A DNA stretch of 34,362 bases from Betaproteobacteria bacterium (GTDB lineage Bacteria > Pseudomonadota > Gammaproteobacteria > Burkholderiales > Burkholderiaceae_C): NCBI GenBank assembly GCA_013289985.1, contig JABCYW010000055.1:1-34362 (forward strand), in the 5' to 3' direction. Both the position numbers and the translations under genes were made by a program. A model generated the notes under the pieces. The model made no database searches. It saw only the letters and a list, made by a program, of their open reading frames with translations, and had not been told where the DNA came from. Shown one piece after another: positions 16,019 to 23,642 of the stretch (positions are counted from its first letter, which is position 1; each line of letters starts with the position of its first letter).

Positions 16019-17631
16019 TGCGGGAGGCCCACATATAAGCCATTCTTCGCCTCGTCGATCGACACGTCGCGGAACGAGTTCAGTCCGAAGGGACTCACGA
16101 CGAAGCCGTGCACAGTGGTCTTCACCGACTGGTAGATCTCCGCGTTCGCGATCGGCGAGAACGGCAGTTCACGCATCAGGATGTCCTGGGCCTCGGCATA
16201 CAGCGCCAGCCGTTCGGTCCTGCTGACAGTCGACTTCGCGTTGCCGATCAGCGCGGTGTAGCGTTTGTTGCACCATCGGGTGTCGTTGTTGCCGCCGATG
16301 CCGTCGCAGGTGAACAGCGTCCCCAGCCAGTTGTCGGGATCTCCGTTGTCGCCTGTCCAGCCGATCAGCATGGCCTGCTGCTGGCCGAGGGAGGCACGCC
16401 GGTTGTATTCCGCCCACTCGAAGCTGCGAATTTCCGTTCGGACGCCGATCTTCGCCCAGTCCGCCTTGATCATCTGAGCCATGATGGACGGATTGGGGTT
16501 GTAGGCGCGCTGCACCGGCAGTTGCCACAGGACGATCGTGGTCCCGGCCTTCACGCCCGATTTCGCGAGCAAGGCCTTGGCCTGTGCGATGCCGGCGGCC
16601 GGGTGCTCTGCCCGCGGCACGTAGCCCCACTGGGTCGGCGGCAGCCCGTTGTCGGCCACCCTGGCCTTTCCGCCGTACACGGCCTGGACCAGTGCCGGCT
16701 TGTCGAGGGCCGCGTCGAGGGCCTTGCGGAACAGCACGTTGTTCAGCGGCTGGCGCTCCACGTTGTAGGCGATGTAGCCCAAGTTCGAGCCCACCTGGCT
16801 TACCACCAGCTGCGCCTTCTGCCGCGCAAGGGCGTCGACATCCTGCGGGCGAAGGAACGCCGAGACGTCGCACTTGCCGGTGCGGATGGCGTCGAGGCGC
16901 TGGTCCGGATCGGACTCGATCAGGAAGACCAGCGTGTCGATCTTGATCTCCCCGCGGTTCCAGTAACCGCCGAAGGCCTTGTAAGTGATGGAGCGGTCCC
17001 TCTCGTAGCCAACGAACTGGAATGGGCCAGTGCCGATCGGCCGCGTGTCGAGTTCGGTCGCGGCGCCGCGGGCCAGCAACGCGGCGGCGTACTCCGCCGA
17101 CTGGATCGAGGCGAAGCTCATCGCCAGGTTCTGCAGGAACGGCGCATTGCGGCGGCGCAGCCTGAACTCCACAGTCTGCGCATCGACCGCGCGCACGCCG
17201 AGGATGTCCTCGCGCATGCCCATGCTGTCGAAATACGGGAACGTGGCGGGAAAGGCCTTGTTGAACGGTAGCGACTTGTCGAGCATCCGCGCGAAGGTGA
17301 AGACCACGTCCGAGGCCTCGAGCGGCCGAGACGGGTGGAAGTAGTCCGTCGAATGGAAGGCGACGCCGCGTCGCAGATGGAAGGTGTAGACCTTGCCATC
17401 GTCCGCGACGTCCCAGGATTTGGCCAGGCCCGGCTGCACTTCCGTGCTGCCCTTCCTGAACTCCACCAGCCGGTTGAACAGGGTCTCGGCGGAGGCGTCG
17501 AACACAGTCGACGTCGTGTACAGCGCCGGATCGAATCCGGCCGGGTTGCCTTCCGAACAGAAGACGAGCGCGCTCGCCAGTTGCGGTGCGGCCAGGGCGG
17601 CCAGCAGCAGTGAAATCTTCAAGCCACGCAT
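15982..17631 (-). CDS. Peptide-type ABC substrate-binding protein (family 5)
   Basis: A 549-residue periplasmic binding protein of the DppA/SBP_bac_5 class. It has a signal peptide (MRGLKISLLLAALAAPQLAS, cleaved after ASA), no lipobox, and family blocks GNPAGFDPALYTTS, RPIGTGPFQFVGYERD and GWTGDNGDPDNWL. The ATG at 17631 follows AAAAGG by six bases. It begins 13 bases after the MFS gene, so it is the last gene of the biosynthetic operon. No permease or ATPase is next to it, so it would need a host transporter; the DppBC pair at the left end of the window is one candidate. In this setting it may recapture a peptide-like product or bring in a precursor. It lies against the recombinase remnant, convergent and overlapping its tail. 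Confidence 0.88.
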   Translation of the reverse strand: MRGLKISLLLAALAAPQLASALVFCSEGNPAGFDPALYTTSTVFDASAETLFNRLVEFRKGSTEVQPGLAKSWDVADDGKVYTFHLRRGVAFHSTDYFHPSRPLEASDVVFTFARMLDKSLPFNKAFPATFPYFDSMGMREDILGVRAVDAQTVEFRLRRRNAPFLQNLAMSFASIQSAEYAAALLARGAATELDTRPIGTGPFQFVGYERDRSITYKAFGGYWNRGEIKIDTLVFLIESDPDQRLDAIRTGKCDVSAFLRPQDVDALARQKAQLVVSQVGSNLGYIAYNVERQPLNNVLFRKALDAALDKPALVQAVYGGKARVADNGLPPTQWGYVPRAEHPAAGIAQAKALLAKSGVKAGTTIVLWQLPVQRAYNPNPSIMAQMIKADWAKIGVRTEIRSFEWAEYNRRASLGQQQAMLIGWTGDNGDPDNWLGTLFTCDGIGGNNDTRWCNKRYTALIGNAKSTVSRTERLALYAEAQDILMRELPFSPIANAEIYQSVKTTVHGFVVSPFGLNSFRDVSIDEAKNGLYVGLPHHKWVFGDVSRR

Positions 17632-17644
17632 CGAATGCCTTTTC

Positions 17645-18811
17645 TCAGGATGAACTGCTTGTTGCGGATTCGAGCGTCCGTGCGGATGGCACGCCGCCGC
17701 GCCGCTCGACCAGGAGCAGCGATGCCGCGAGCACCAGGGACGCCGACAGCACGAACGGCATGGCCCAGGACCAGGCGAAATCGATCTTGCACACCATCAG
17801 GCTCGCCAGCAGGACGAGCAGCGACAGCGCATTGGCCTTCGACACCAGGCCTGCGACCTCCTGCGCGGAGAAATGCGACGCCAGGTAGCTTCGGCAACCG
17901 ATGCGCATGGCGCCGAAGCCGCAGCCCAGCATGGCCGCTGCCAGCGCATGGCCGACCGTGCGGCCGGCGCTCGCCCACCACACGACGGCACCGAGGCCGA
18001 CCCAGAGCATGGACAGGCCATTCCGCCATTTCTCCAGCGCCAGAAAGCCATTCAGGGAGATGAACCCCGCCACGGCCATGCCGATGCCCATCGCCCCGTC
18101 GACGATGCCGGCCTGGGCCATGTTGCCGCCGGCCTGCATCGAGAAATACACGGGCACCATGAAATTGAACGTCCCGAGCACCGGCCAGATCAGGGCCAGC
18201 GGCAGCAGTGACTGCCGGCTCGTGCGCTCGCCGGCGGCGTTCACCGCAGGCCGGGCCTCATGCTCGAGCCGGGGCATGATCGCCAGGGCGACGAGCGCCA
18301 TCGCCGCGAACAGCCCAGCCAGGACCTGGACGAACGACGTCGCGCCGATGCGGCTGACCACCGCGTAGGCGATGACCGGGCCCACCATCAGGCAGCACTG
18401 GTTGATGGTCATCGACAAGGCGCTGAACCGGTTGATCCGATCGGCAGCCAGGCCCTGTGCCAGCTCGGTGAACCAAGCCTCCAGCAACGGCTCGAGCAGG
18501 AAGAAGCCCAGCCATAGGCAGAAGACGAGGCCGATCAGCGCGGTCCGGCCCTGCAGGCAGGCGGCCGATAGCCAGGTCAGCACGGGCAGTGCCGCGAAGC
18601 AGGCGACCGCCGTCGGCCGGCCCGCGAACCGCCGCGGCAGCCATCGGTAGAGGACAGGCACGATCGGCGCCGGGATGAACGACACGAAGGTGGCAAGCGC
18701 CAGCGACTCGGCGTTGTTGCTCCGGCCCGTCGCCAGGCTCCAGCCGACGACCAGCAGCAGCGCGCCGGTCGACATCCGGTACAGCGCGCAGAAGGAAATG
18801 TAGGCCCACAT
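17645..18811 (-). CDS. MFS transporter, probable product exporter
   Basis: A 388-residue membrane protein with about 12 hydrophobic segments, in keeping with the major facilitator superfamily. It opens MWAYISFCALYRMSTGALLL with no signal peptide and has the loop LYRWLPRRFAGRP after the second or third helix, which is the usual basic loop. Small residues and Gly patches (GAMGIGMAVAGFISLNG) lie in the second half. It is a compact member of the family. It starts three bases after the ATP-grasp stop and ends 13 bases before the binding-protein gene. In biosynthetic operons such transporters usually export the product and protect the producer. The substrate is inferred from the neighbours only. 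Confidence 0.78.
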   Translation of the reverse strand: MWAYISFCALYRMSTGALLLVVGWSLATGRSNNAESLALATFVSFIPAPIVPVLYRWLPRRFAGRPTAVACFAALPVLTWLSAACLQGRTALIGLVFCLWLGFFLLEPLLEAWFTELAQGLAADRINRFSALSMTINQCCLMVGPVIAYAVVSRIGATSFVQVLAGLFAAMALVALAIMPRLEHEARPAVNAAGERTSRQSLLPLALIWPVLGTFNFMVPVYFSMQAGGNMAQAGIVDGAMGIGMAVAGFISLNGFLALEKWRNGLSMLWVGLGAVVWWASAGRTVGHALAAAMLGCGFGAMRIGCRSYLASHFSAQEVAGLVSKANALSLLVLLASLMVCKIDFAWSWAMPFVLSASLVLAASLLLVERRGGVPSARTLESATSSSS

Positions 18812-18814
18812 GGC

Positions 18815-20056
18815 TCAGGAGCGCATGACGAAGATCGCGTCCGCCAGCGCCTGGCTGGAGTCGATGAAATCCGTTCGCCGTGTCGCCCGGATCTCGTCCC
18901 ACTCGAACTGCGCGATCCCTTCGCGCGAGCGCCAGCACTTCGACGCCTCCGAGACGTGCCCCGGCTTGACGATGATCTCGAGGTTGGTCATCGCCGCCGG
19001 GATGTCCACGTCCTGGCGGATCTGCGCGATTTCGCCCTCCCTGGCCTTCAGGAACGAGATGGCCGCCGTCTTCCTGGCGACCGGCAGCGACTCGAACAGC
19101 GGGTCGCAGCCGAGATAGGACAGGACGTGCCGCTTGTACATGTTCTCGCCATACGCGTTCTCCACGAGATCCATGATGGCGTCCCCGCCTGGACGCGCCG
19201 CCAGTTCGATGACCCAGTACTGGCCGCCCCGTACCTTGATCTCGACATGCGCGATGCCGAGGTTGATGCCCAGGGCATGGCACGCTTGGCACGCGATCTC
19301 CTTCAGCCGCGCGTCGTCGGACCGGTGGCTGGGCACGAGGTGGCCGATCTCCGCGAAGTACGGCAGGGACGAGAGGTACTTCTCGGTCACCGCGATCGCC
19401 TGGAACTGTTCGCCGTGGCAGAGCACCTCGACGGACACCTCCTCCTCGCTGTCGATGAACTCCTCGACGAGGAACCGGGTGGCGTCGACCTGGTAGGCCT
19501 CCGCGTATTCGTCCATCATGTCCATGGCGAACTTCAGCGCCTCGTGCGCCTGGGCCGGAGTCCGCGCCAGCGACACCCCGCCGCTGCCGCCGAAATCGAT
19601 CGGCTTGATGACCACGGGCAGCGCGATCTCACGCAAGGCGTCATCGAGCTCGGCCGGGCCGCCGATGACGCGTCCGGCCGCCGTCGGCACGCCGCGCTCG
19701 CGCAGCTTCTGCTTCATCAGGAACTTGTCGCGGGTCTGCGCGGTGACCTCGTCCGACAGGCCCGTCAGCCCCAGCTCGCGATTGAGGAAGGTGGCCTGCC
19801 TGAGCGACCAGTCGTTGACGGGGACGATCGCACGCGGAGCGAGCTGCCGCTGTGCCATGGTGCACCGGATGGCCTCCAGGATTCCTTCCTTGTCCTGCGG
19901 GTCGGCATGGATGCAGCCGTCGAAGAAGCGGTTGTTGACCCGCAGCGGGTCCGCGACGACGTTCCAGATCGGCAGGCGCGAAGCCTGGCGGGCGCCCGCC
20001 AGGGCACGTTCGCGCAAATAGGAATCCGCGCCCAGGAGCAAGAGGTATTCGTTCAT
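18815..20056 (-). CDS. ATP-grasp ligase, amino acid ligase-like
   Basis: A 413-residue ATP-grasp enzyme. These enzymes activate a carboxylate as acyl phosphate and join it to an amine. Visible blocks are LPVVIKPIDFGGSGGVSLAR (the ATP-binding Lys and Gly loop), VEEFIDSEEEVSVEVLCHGE (central strands), and HVEIKVRGGQYWVIELAARPGG, which supplies the Mg-binding acidic and Asn/Arg-type residues. This layout matches L-amino acid ligases and carnosine-synthase-like proteins better than carbamoyl or purine enzymes. I used the ATG at 20056, since a longer frame overlaps the acetyltransferase gene. In the operon it is the only visible amide-forming enzyme, so it probably attaches an amino acid to, or cyclises, the nitrogen-containing product. 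Confidence 0.82.
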   Translation of the reverse strand: MNEYLLLLGADSYLRERALAGARQASRLPIWNVVADPLRVNNRFFDGCIHADPQDKEGILEAIRCTMAQRQLAPRAIVPVNDWSLRQATFLNRELGLTGLSDEVTAQTRDKFLMKQKLRERGVPTAAGRVIGGPAELDDALREIALPVVIKPIDFGGSGGVSLARTPAQAHEALKFAMDMMDEYAEAYQVDATRFLVEEFIDSEEEVSVEVLCHGEQFQAIAVTEKYLSSLPYFAEIGHLVPSHRSDDARLKEIACQACHALGINLGIAHVEIKVRGGQYWVIELAARPGGDAIMDLVENAYGENMYKRHVLSYLGCDPLFESLPVARKTAAISFLKAREGEIAQIRQDVDIPAAMTNLEIIVKPGHVSEASKCWRSREGIAQFEWDEIRATRRTDFIDSSQALADAIFVMRS

Positions 20057-20066
20057 CGATCGCGTC

Positions 20067-20513
20067 TCAGAGGGAAAAATCGAAATTGAGGTAGTCGGCA
20101 TCCAATTCCCAACCATTCGACTTGTAGAGATGTTGGGCCGTGTGGTTGTCGACCGCCGTGGAAAGCGTCAGCGCCAATGCGCCGTACCGCTTCGCGACCC
20201 GCTTGGCTTCCTCCAGCAGGGCCGCCCCGACGCCGGACTTGCGCGCCGCTGGCGCGACGAACAGGTCGTTCAGGATGAATTTCTTGCGCATCGAGACCGA
20301 CGAATAGGTGGGATACAACTGCACGAAGCCGACAGCGGCGCCGGCCTGGTCGCGCGCCAGGAGAACCACGGATTGCTGGTGGATCAGGCGCTCGGACAGG
20401 AAGCGCTTCGCACCCTCCGGATCCGAGGGTTTGCCGTAGAACACGCGGTATTGATCGAACAATCCGGCGGCGGTGTCGAGATCGAAAATATCGGCAATTT
20501 CGACTTTCATCAT
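20067..20513 (-). CDS. GNAT family N-acetyltransferase
   Basis: A 148-residue acetyltransferase of the GNAT fold. The acetyl-CoA loop is VAPAARKSGVGAALLEEAKR (R/QxxGxG/A type), preceded by FILNDLFV and followed by ALTLSTAVDNHTAQHLYKSN and GWEL, all standard. GGAG lies just upstream of tandem ATG codons at 20513 and 20510. In the operon it could acetylate the amine or hydrazine group of the product, either as a building step or as self-protection. It stands 10 bases before the ATP-grasp gene and 83 bases after the PhzF-like gene. The substrate is unknown. Confidence 0.83.
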   Translation of the reverse strand: MMKVEIADIFDLDTAAGLFDQYRVFYGKPSDPEGAKRFLSERLIHQQSVVLLARDQAGAAVGFVQLYPTYSSVSMRKKFILNDLFVAPAARKSGVGAALLEEAKRVAKRYGALALTLSTAVDNHTAQHLYKSNGWELDADYLNFDFSL

Positions 20514-20596
20514 GGTTCTCCAGTTGGATTCAAATTCAAGCGCAACGCAAAACCGATCCGGCCTCGCATGAGCGCGTGGATCAGGTCGCGGCCAGT

Positions 20597-21364
20597 CTAG
20601 CCCGCACTCTTGTCACACCCGCAGGCCGGCTGCACGCGGCCGGTGACCCATATATCTCCTCGATGCGCCGAGGCCTCCATGCGAACCGGCTCGTCAACGC
20701 CTTGCGTGAAGCAGTAGTCCTTGCGATCGACAGAGCCCGCCAGCGCCACGAGCGCGGGGATGACGGAGACCGAGACCGCGTCCTCGTCGATGCCGACGCT
20801 GGGCGCAAAAAACCTGAAGTTGAGATCCGCCGATTCGCTGGTCGTGGCTAGGATCACGCCGATCCTGTCCAGGGCCTGCAGTTCCGCTGTCGGCGGGGCA
20901 TAACGCCGGAATGCGTCGCGGTCGGCCGTGAAGAACAGATAGTCCCGACCGGCCGCATAGGCCGTGCAAGGGAAGGACGCCGAGGGCAGCAGCACGTCCG
21001 CGACTTCGAGCGTCAGCTCGGGCCATATCAGTCCCGCCTCGCCGTGCATCCTGGAGAGCCGCAGCCGCCCGCGCTTGTTCAAGACCTCCACGACGTCGCC
21101 CTCGCGCAGCGACTCGCCCAGGTGGTGCGCCGCCGCGAGCGCGCCGTGTCCGCAGAGCGGTACCTCGATCCGGCGCGCGAACCAGCGCAGTTCCACGCCG
21201 GACGCGCAGCGGCGCAGGAACGTCGTCTCATGGCAACCGGCCTGCGCTGCCACGTCGGCCAACGCGCCGTCCGAGGGCCATTCGGCGACCTCGTGGACCT
21301 CGGTATGGCCAGCCAGCAGCGGATCCTCGCTGAACACCTGGTAGGCAGTGCTATGTGAAATCAT
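20597..21364 (-). CDS. PhzF/DAP-epimerase-fold protein, diverged
   Basis: A 255-residue protein of the PhzF family (diaminopimelate epimerase fold), which catalyses isomerisation by proton transfer. Family hallmarks seen are CHETTFL, with a Glu at residue 46 corresponding to the PhzF catalytic Glu45, then LRWFARRIEVPLCGHGALAA (RWF..xxE..LCGH) and FRFFAPSVGIDEDAV. Two usual motifs are altered: the N-terminal GNP becomes GHT, and the GSAH-like motif after the DEDPVT block is replaced by SVSV. It may therefore isomerise a different substrate or be a binding protein. GAGGG lies about 5 bases upstream of the ATG at 21364, 10 bases after the oxidoreductase stop. No other phenazine genes are present. 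Confidence 0.8.
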   Translation of the reverse strand: MISHSTAYQVFSEDPLLAGHTEVHEVAEWPSDGALADVAAQAGCHETTFLRRCASGVELRWFARRIEVPLCGHGALAAAHHLGESLREGDVVEVLNKRGRLRLSRMHGEAGLIWPELTLEVADVLLPSASFPCTAYAAGRDYLFFTADRDAFRRYAPPTAELQALDRIGVILATTSESADLNFRFFAPSVGIDEDAVSVSVIPALVALAGSVDRKDYCFTQGVDEPVRMEASAHRGDIWVTGRVQPACGCDKSAG

Positions 21365-21374
21365 CGGGCCCTCG

Positions 21375-22379
21375 TCAAAAGCCATGGTCCTCGAGGACGC
21401 GGGACACCAGGGCCTGGCAACATTTCGCAGCCATGCCGTTGCAGCCGCCAAGGGTCAGGCGGTCGCCGTCAATGCGGACACGCGGCCTCGCGTCCTCGGT
21501 GACCGTGAACGCACAGGGCCGGACGACGACATCATGGGCTCGCCCGAGGCCGGCCGCGCCGACCTGCTCGAGCGCCTCGTCGAGATGCGGATAGTCCCGG
21601 TATCCCGTCCTGAACCAGTGGGTGACGGCGTCGCCCGGCTCCAGGAACACGGGGCGCCTCTCCGAGAAGCCGAACTTCGAGAGGGAGCGTCCATTCGCCC
21701 GCCCGATGTCCACGCATGCATAGACATCCCTGAACGGCGAGGAATCCGCGCCGGTCTTCAGGAAGCAATGACGCTCCGGGCCGCGCTCGTGCGTGAAGAA
21801 CAGCAGGATCTTCGCCTGGACGCGCACGCCGGCATCCGCGGGTGCGTGGACGCCCCGCGTGTCCATCACCTTGCGGCAGTCGAAAGGTTGCGCCGGTACC
21901 GAGATTCTGTAGCCCCCGCTCACGGGATCCACCCGTTCCACAACGCCCTGCCTGATGCTCGCCCCCCGGCGCACGGCGCTGGCGTTCAGCGCCGCGATGT
22001 ATCGCCGGGGATCGATGATGCCGCCGCACTTGTCCAGGTATGCGAATCCGTTGGCGTCCAGGTAGGCATCGCCTTCAGGCGCCGGGACGAACGACAGTTC
22101 CTGGAAATCGTAATAGACGGGGCTGGGCGTGAAGATGGCCGTGCCGGTTTCACGCTCCAGGGCCAGCAAGGCGGGGTGATTGACCGCGCTCAAGGTTTCC
22201 CAATAGTCGTCGCGATGCCAGGTCCGGTGGATCCGGCTGTCATCCTCATGACTGGAGAAATATCGGTCGGACGCCGCGTACCGCGCGCCTGCCACGCAGA
22301 CCGAGAATCCCTTGCCCGCGAGCTCCGCGGCGGCGGCGGCCCCCAGCAGGCCGTTGCCGACTACCCCATAGTCGAACAT
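21375..22379 (-). CDS. FAD-dependent oxidoreductase, amine-oxidase/DAO-like
   Basis: A 334-residue flavoprotein of the D-amino-acid/sarcosine oxidase (DAO) class. The FAD Rossmann motif is at the N-terminus, YGVVGNGLLGAAAAAELAGK, with GNGLLG at residues 8-13. A segment DSRIHRTWHRDDYW resembles the substrate-entry region of methyltryptophan and sarcosine oxidases. I chose the ATG at 22379, one base after the aminotransferase stop. In the hydrazine pathways of Streptomyces an FAD enzyme oxidises the N-substituted lysine product and releases hydrazinoacetate and an aldehyde, so an analogous cleavage or oxidation is a fair guess here. The substrate is not shown by the sequence, and other amine oxidations are possible. 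Confidence 0.8.
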   Translation of the reverse strand: MFDYGVVGNGLLGAAAAAELAGKGFSVCVAGARYAASDRYFSSHEDDSRIHRTWHRDDYWETLSAVNHPALLALERETGTAIFTPSPVYYDFQELSFVPAPEGDAYLDANGFAYLDKCGGIIDPRRYIAALNASAVRRGASIRQGVVERVDPVSGGYRISVPAQPFDCRKVMDTRGVHAPADAGVRVQAKILLFFTHERGPERHCFLKTGADSSPFRDVYACVDIGRANGRSLSKFGFSERRPVFLEPGDAVTHWFRTGYRDYPHLDEALEQVGAAGLGRAHDVVVRPCAFTVTEDARPRVRIDGDRLTLGGCNGMAAKCCQALVSRVLEDHGF

Positions 22380-22380
22380 G

Positions 22381-23637
22381 TCAGCCAACGCGAGCGAGCA
22401 CGCGATCCAGCAGGTTGAGGCCCGCGCTCAGGTCCTCGTGGCTGATGTTGATCGGCGGCAGGAATTTCACGACGTTGCCATCAGGACCGCAGGTCTCCAG
22501 GATGAGTCCGCTGTCGAAGCAGGCCTCCTGCACCTTCCTGGCCGTCGACGCGTCGTTCATCACCAGGCCCGCGAACATGCCGAGCGCGCGATAGCCGGCG
22601 ACGACGCCCGGGTAGGTCCGGCAGAACCCCTGCAGCCGGTTGCCCAGGATACCGGCGACGTCCTTCAGGTCCTCCTCGAACGCGCGGCCGCACCAGAACA
22701 GGCGCAGGGTCTCCGCGCCGGTGATGAAGCCGTAGTTGAAGCCCCGGAAGGTGCCGTTGTGCTCGCCCGGATCCCATTGGTCGAGATCGGCTTTCATCAG
22801 CAGCAGGCTCATCGGGATGCCGTAGCCGCTGATCGACTTGGACAGGCAGACCAGGTCCGGCTGAATGCCGTAGTGCTCGAAGCTGAAGAACTTGCCCGTG
22901 CGCCCGCAGCCGGACTGGATCTCGTCCACGATCACGAGCGCGCCGAGTTCCTTCGCCAGGCCGCAGATGGCCTTCACCCATTCCGGTGCCGCGACGTTGA
23001 TGCCGCCTTCGCCCTGGACGAGTTCGACGATGAAGGCCGCGGGCTTGGCAATGCCGCTGCCGGGACTCGTCAGCATGGTGCGGATGAACTCGAATTCGTT
23101 GTCCAGGCCGCTGAAGCCGCTGAAGGGCAGAAACGTCACCCAGTTCGGATTCAGGTATTCCTCGTTGCGCTTCTTGAACGACGCCGAGACCGACATCGAG
23201 CCCGCGCTCATGCCGTGATAGGAATTGCTGAACGAGACAACCCCTTTGCGGCCGGTCACCTTCTTGGCGAGCTTGACGGCGGCTTCGACCGAATTGGTTC
23301 CGGTCGGCCCGCAGAACTGCATCTTGTAGTCCAGCCCGCGCGGAACCAGGATGCACTCCTTGAACAGGCGGATGAACTCTTCCTTCGCCGTCGTATAGAA
23401 GTCGAGGGAATTCACGATTCCGCCGCCGTCGATGTATTCGAGCAGCTTCTTACGCATCGCCGGATGGTTGTGGCCATAGTTGAGCGAGCCGGCGCCGCTC
23501 AGGAAATCGAGCCACTCCTTGCCGCCGACGTCGAACAGCTTGCTCCCGGCGGCCTTCTCGAACTTGGCCGGGAAGGAGCGGCAATAGCTGCGGACATTGG
23601 ATTCCGAATCTTCGAATACAGCGAATTCTGGCATCAT
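22381..23637 (-). CDS. Class III aminotransferase, diaminobutyrate-type (EctB-like)
   Basis: A 418-residue PLP enzyme. The N-terminus NVRSYCRSFP and blocks FLSGAGSLNYGHNHP, FCGPTGTNSVEAAVKLAKK, SYHGMSAGSMS and VDEIQSGCGRTGKFF match diaminobutyrate--2-oxoglutarate aminotransferases (EctB, Dat). The PLP Lys is Lys267 in LSKSISGYGIP. It should make L-2,4-diaminobutyrate from aspartate semialdehyde, with glutamate as donor. No ectA or ectC is present, so the product is not ectoine; diaminobutyrate more likely feeds the N-hydroxylase or the ligase. Start is the first of two ATG codons at 23637, with only GAAAG upstream. It sits 5 bases from the N-hydroxylase stop, and the flavoenzyme gene follows its own stop after one base. 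Confidence 0.9.
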   Translation of the reverse strand: MMPEFAVFEDSESNVRSYCRSFPAKFEKAAGSKLFDVGGKEWLDFLSGAGSLNYGHNHPAMRKKLLEYIDGGGIVNSLDFYTTAKEEFIRLFKECILVPRGLDYKMQFCGPTGTNSVEAAVKLAKKVTGRKGVVSFSNSYHGMSAGSMSVSASFKKRNEEYLNPNWVTFLPFSGFSGLDNEFEFIRTMLTSPGSGIAKPAAFIVELVQGEGGINVAAPEWVKAICGLAKELGALVIVDEIQSGCGRTGKFFSFEHYGIQPDLVCLSKSISGYGIPMSLLLMKADLDQWDPGEHNGTFRGFNYGFITGAETLRLFWCGRAFEEDLKDVAGILGNRLQGFCRTYPGVVAGYRALGMFAGLVMNDASTARKVQEACFDSGLILETCGPDGNVVKFLPPINISHEDLSAGLNLLDRVLARVG

Positions 23638-23642
23638 GACTT

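Noticed and set aside
22381-23637. Ectoine biosynthesis locus
   Set aside because: Only the EctB-type aminotransferase is present; ectA and ectC are absent from the window.
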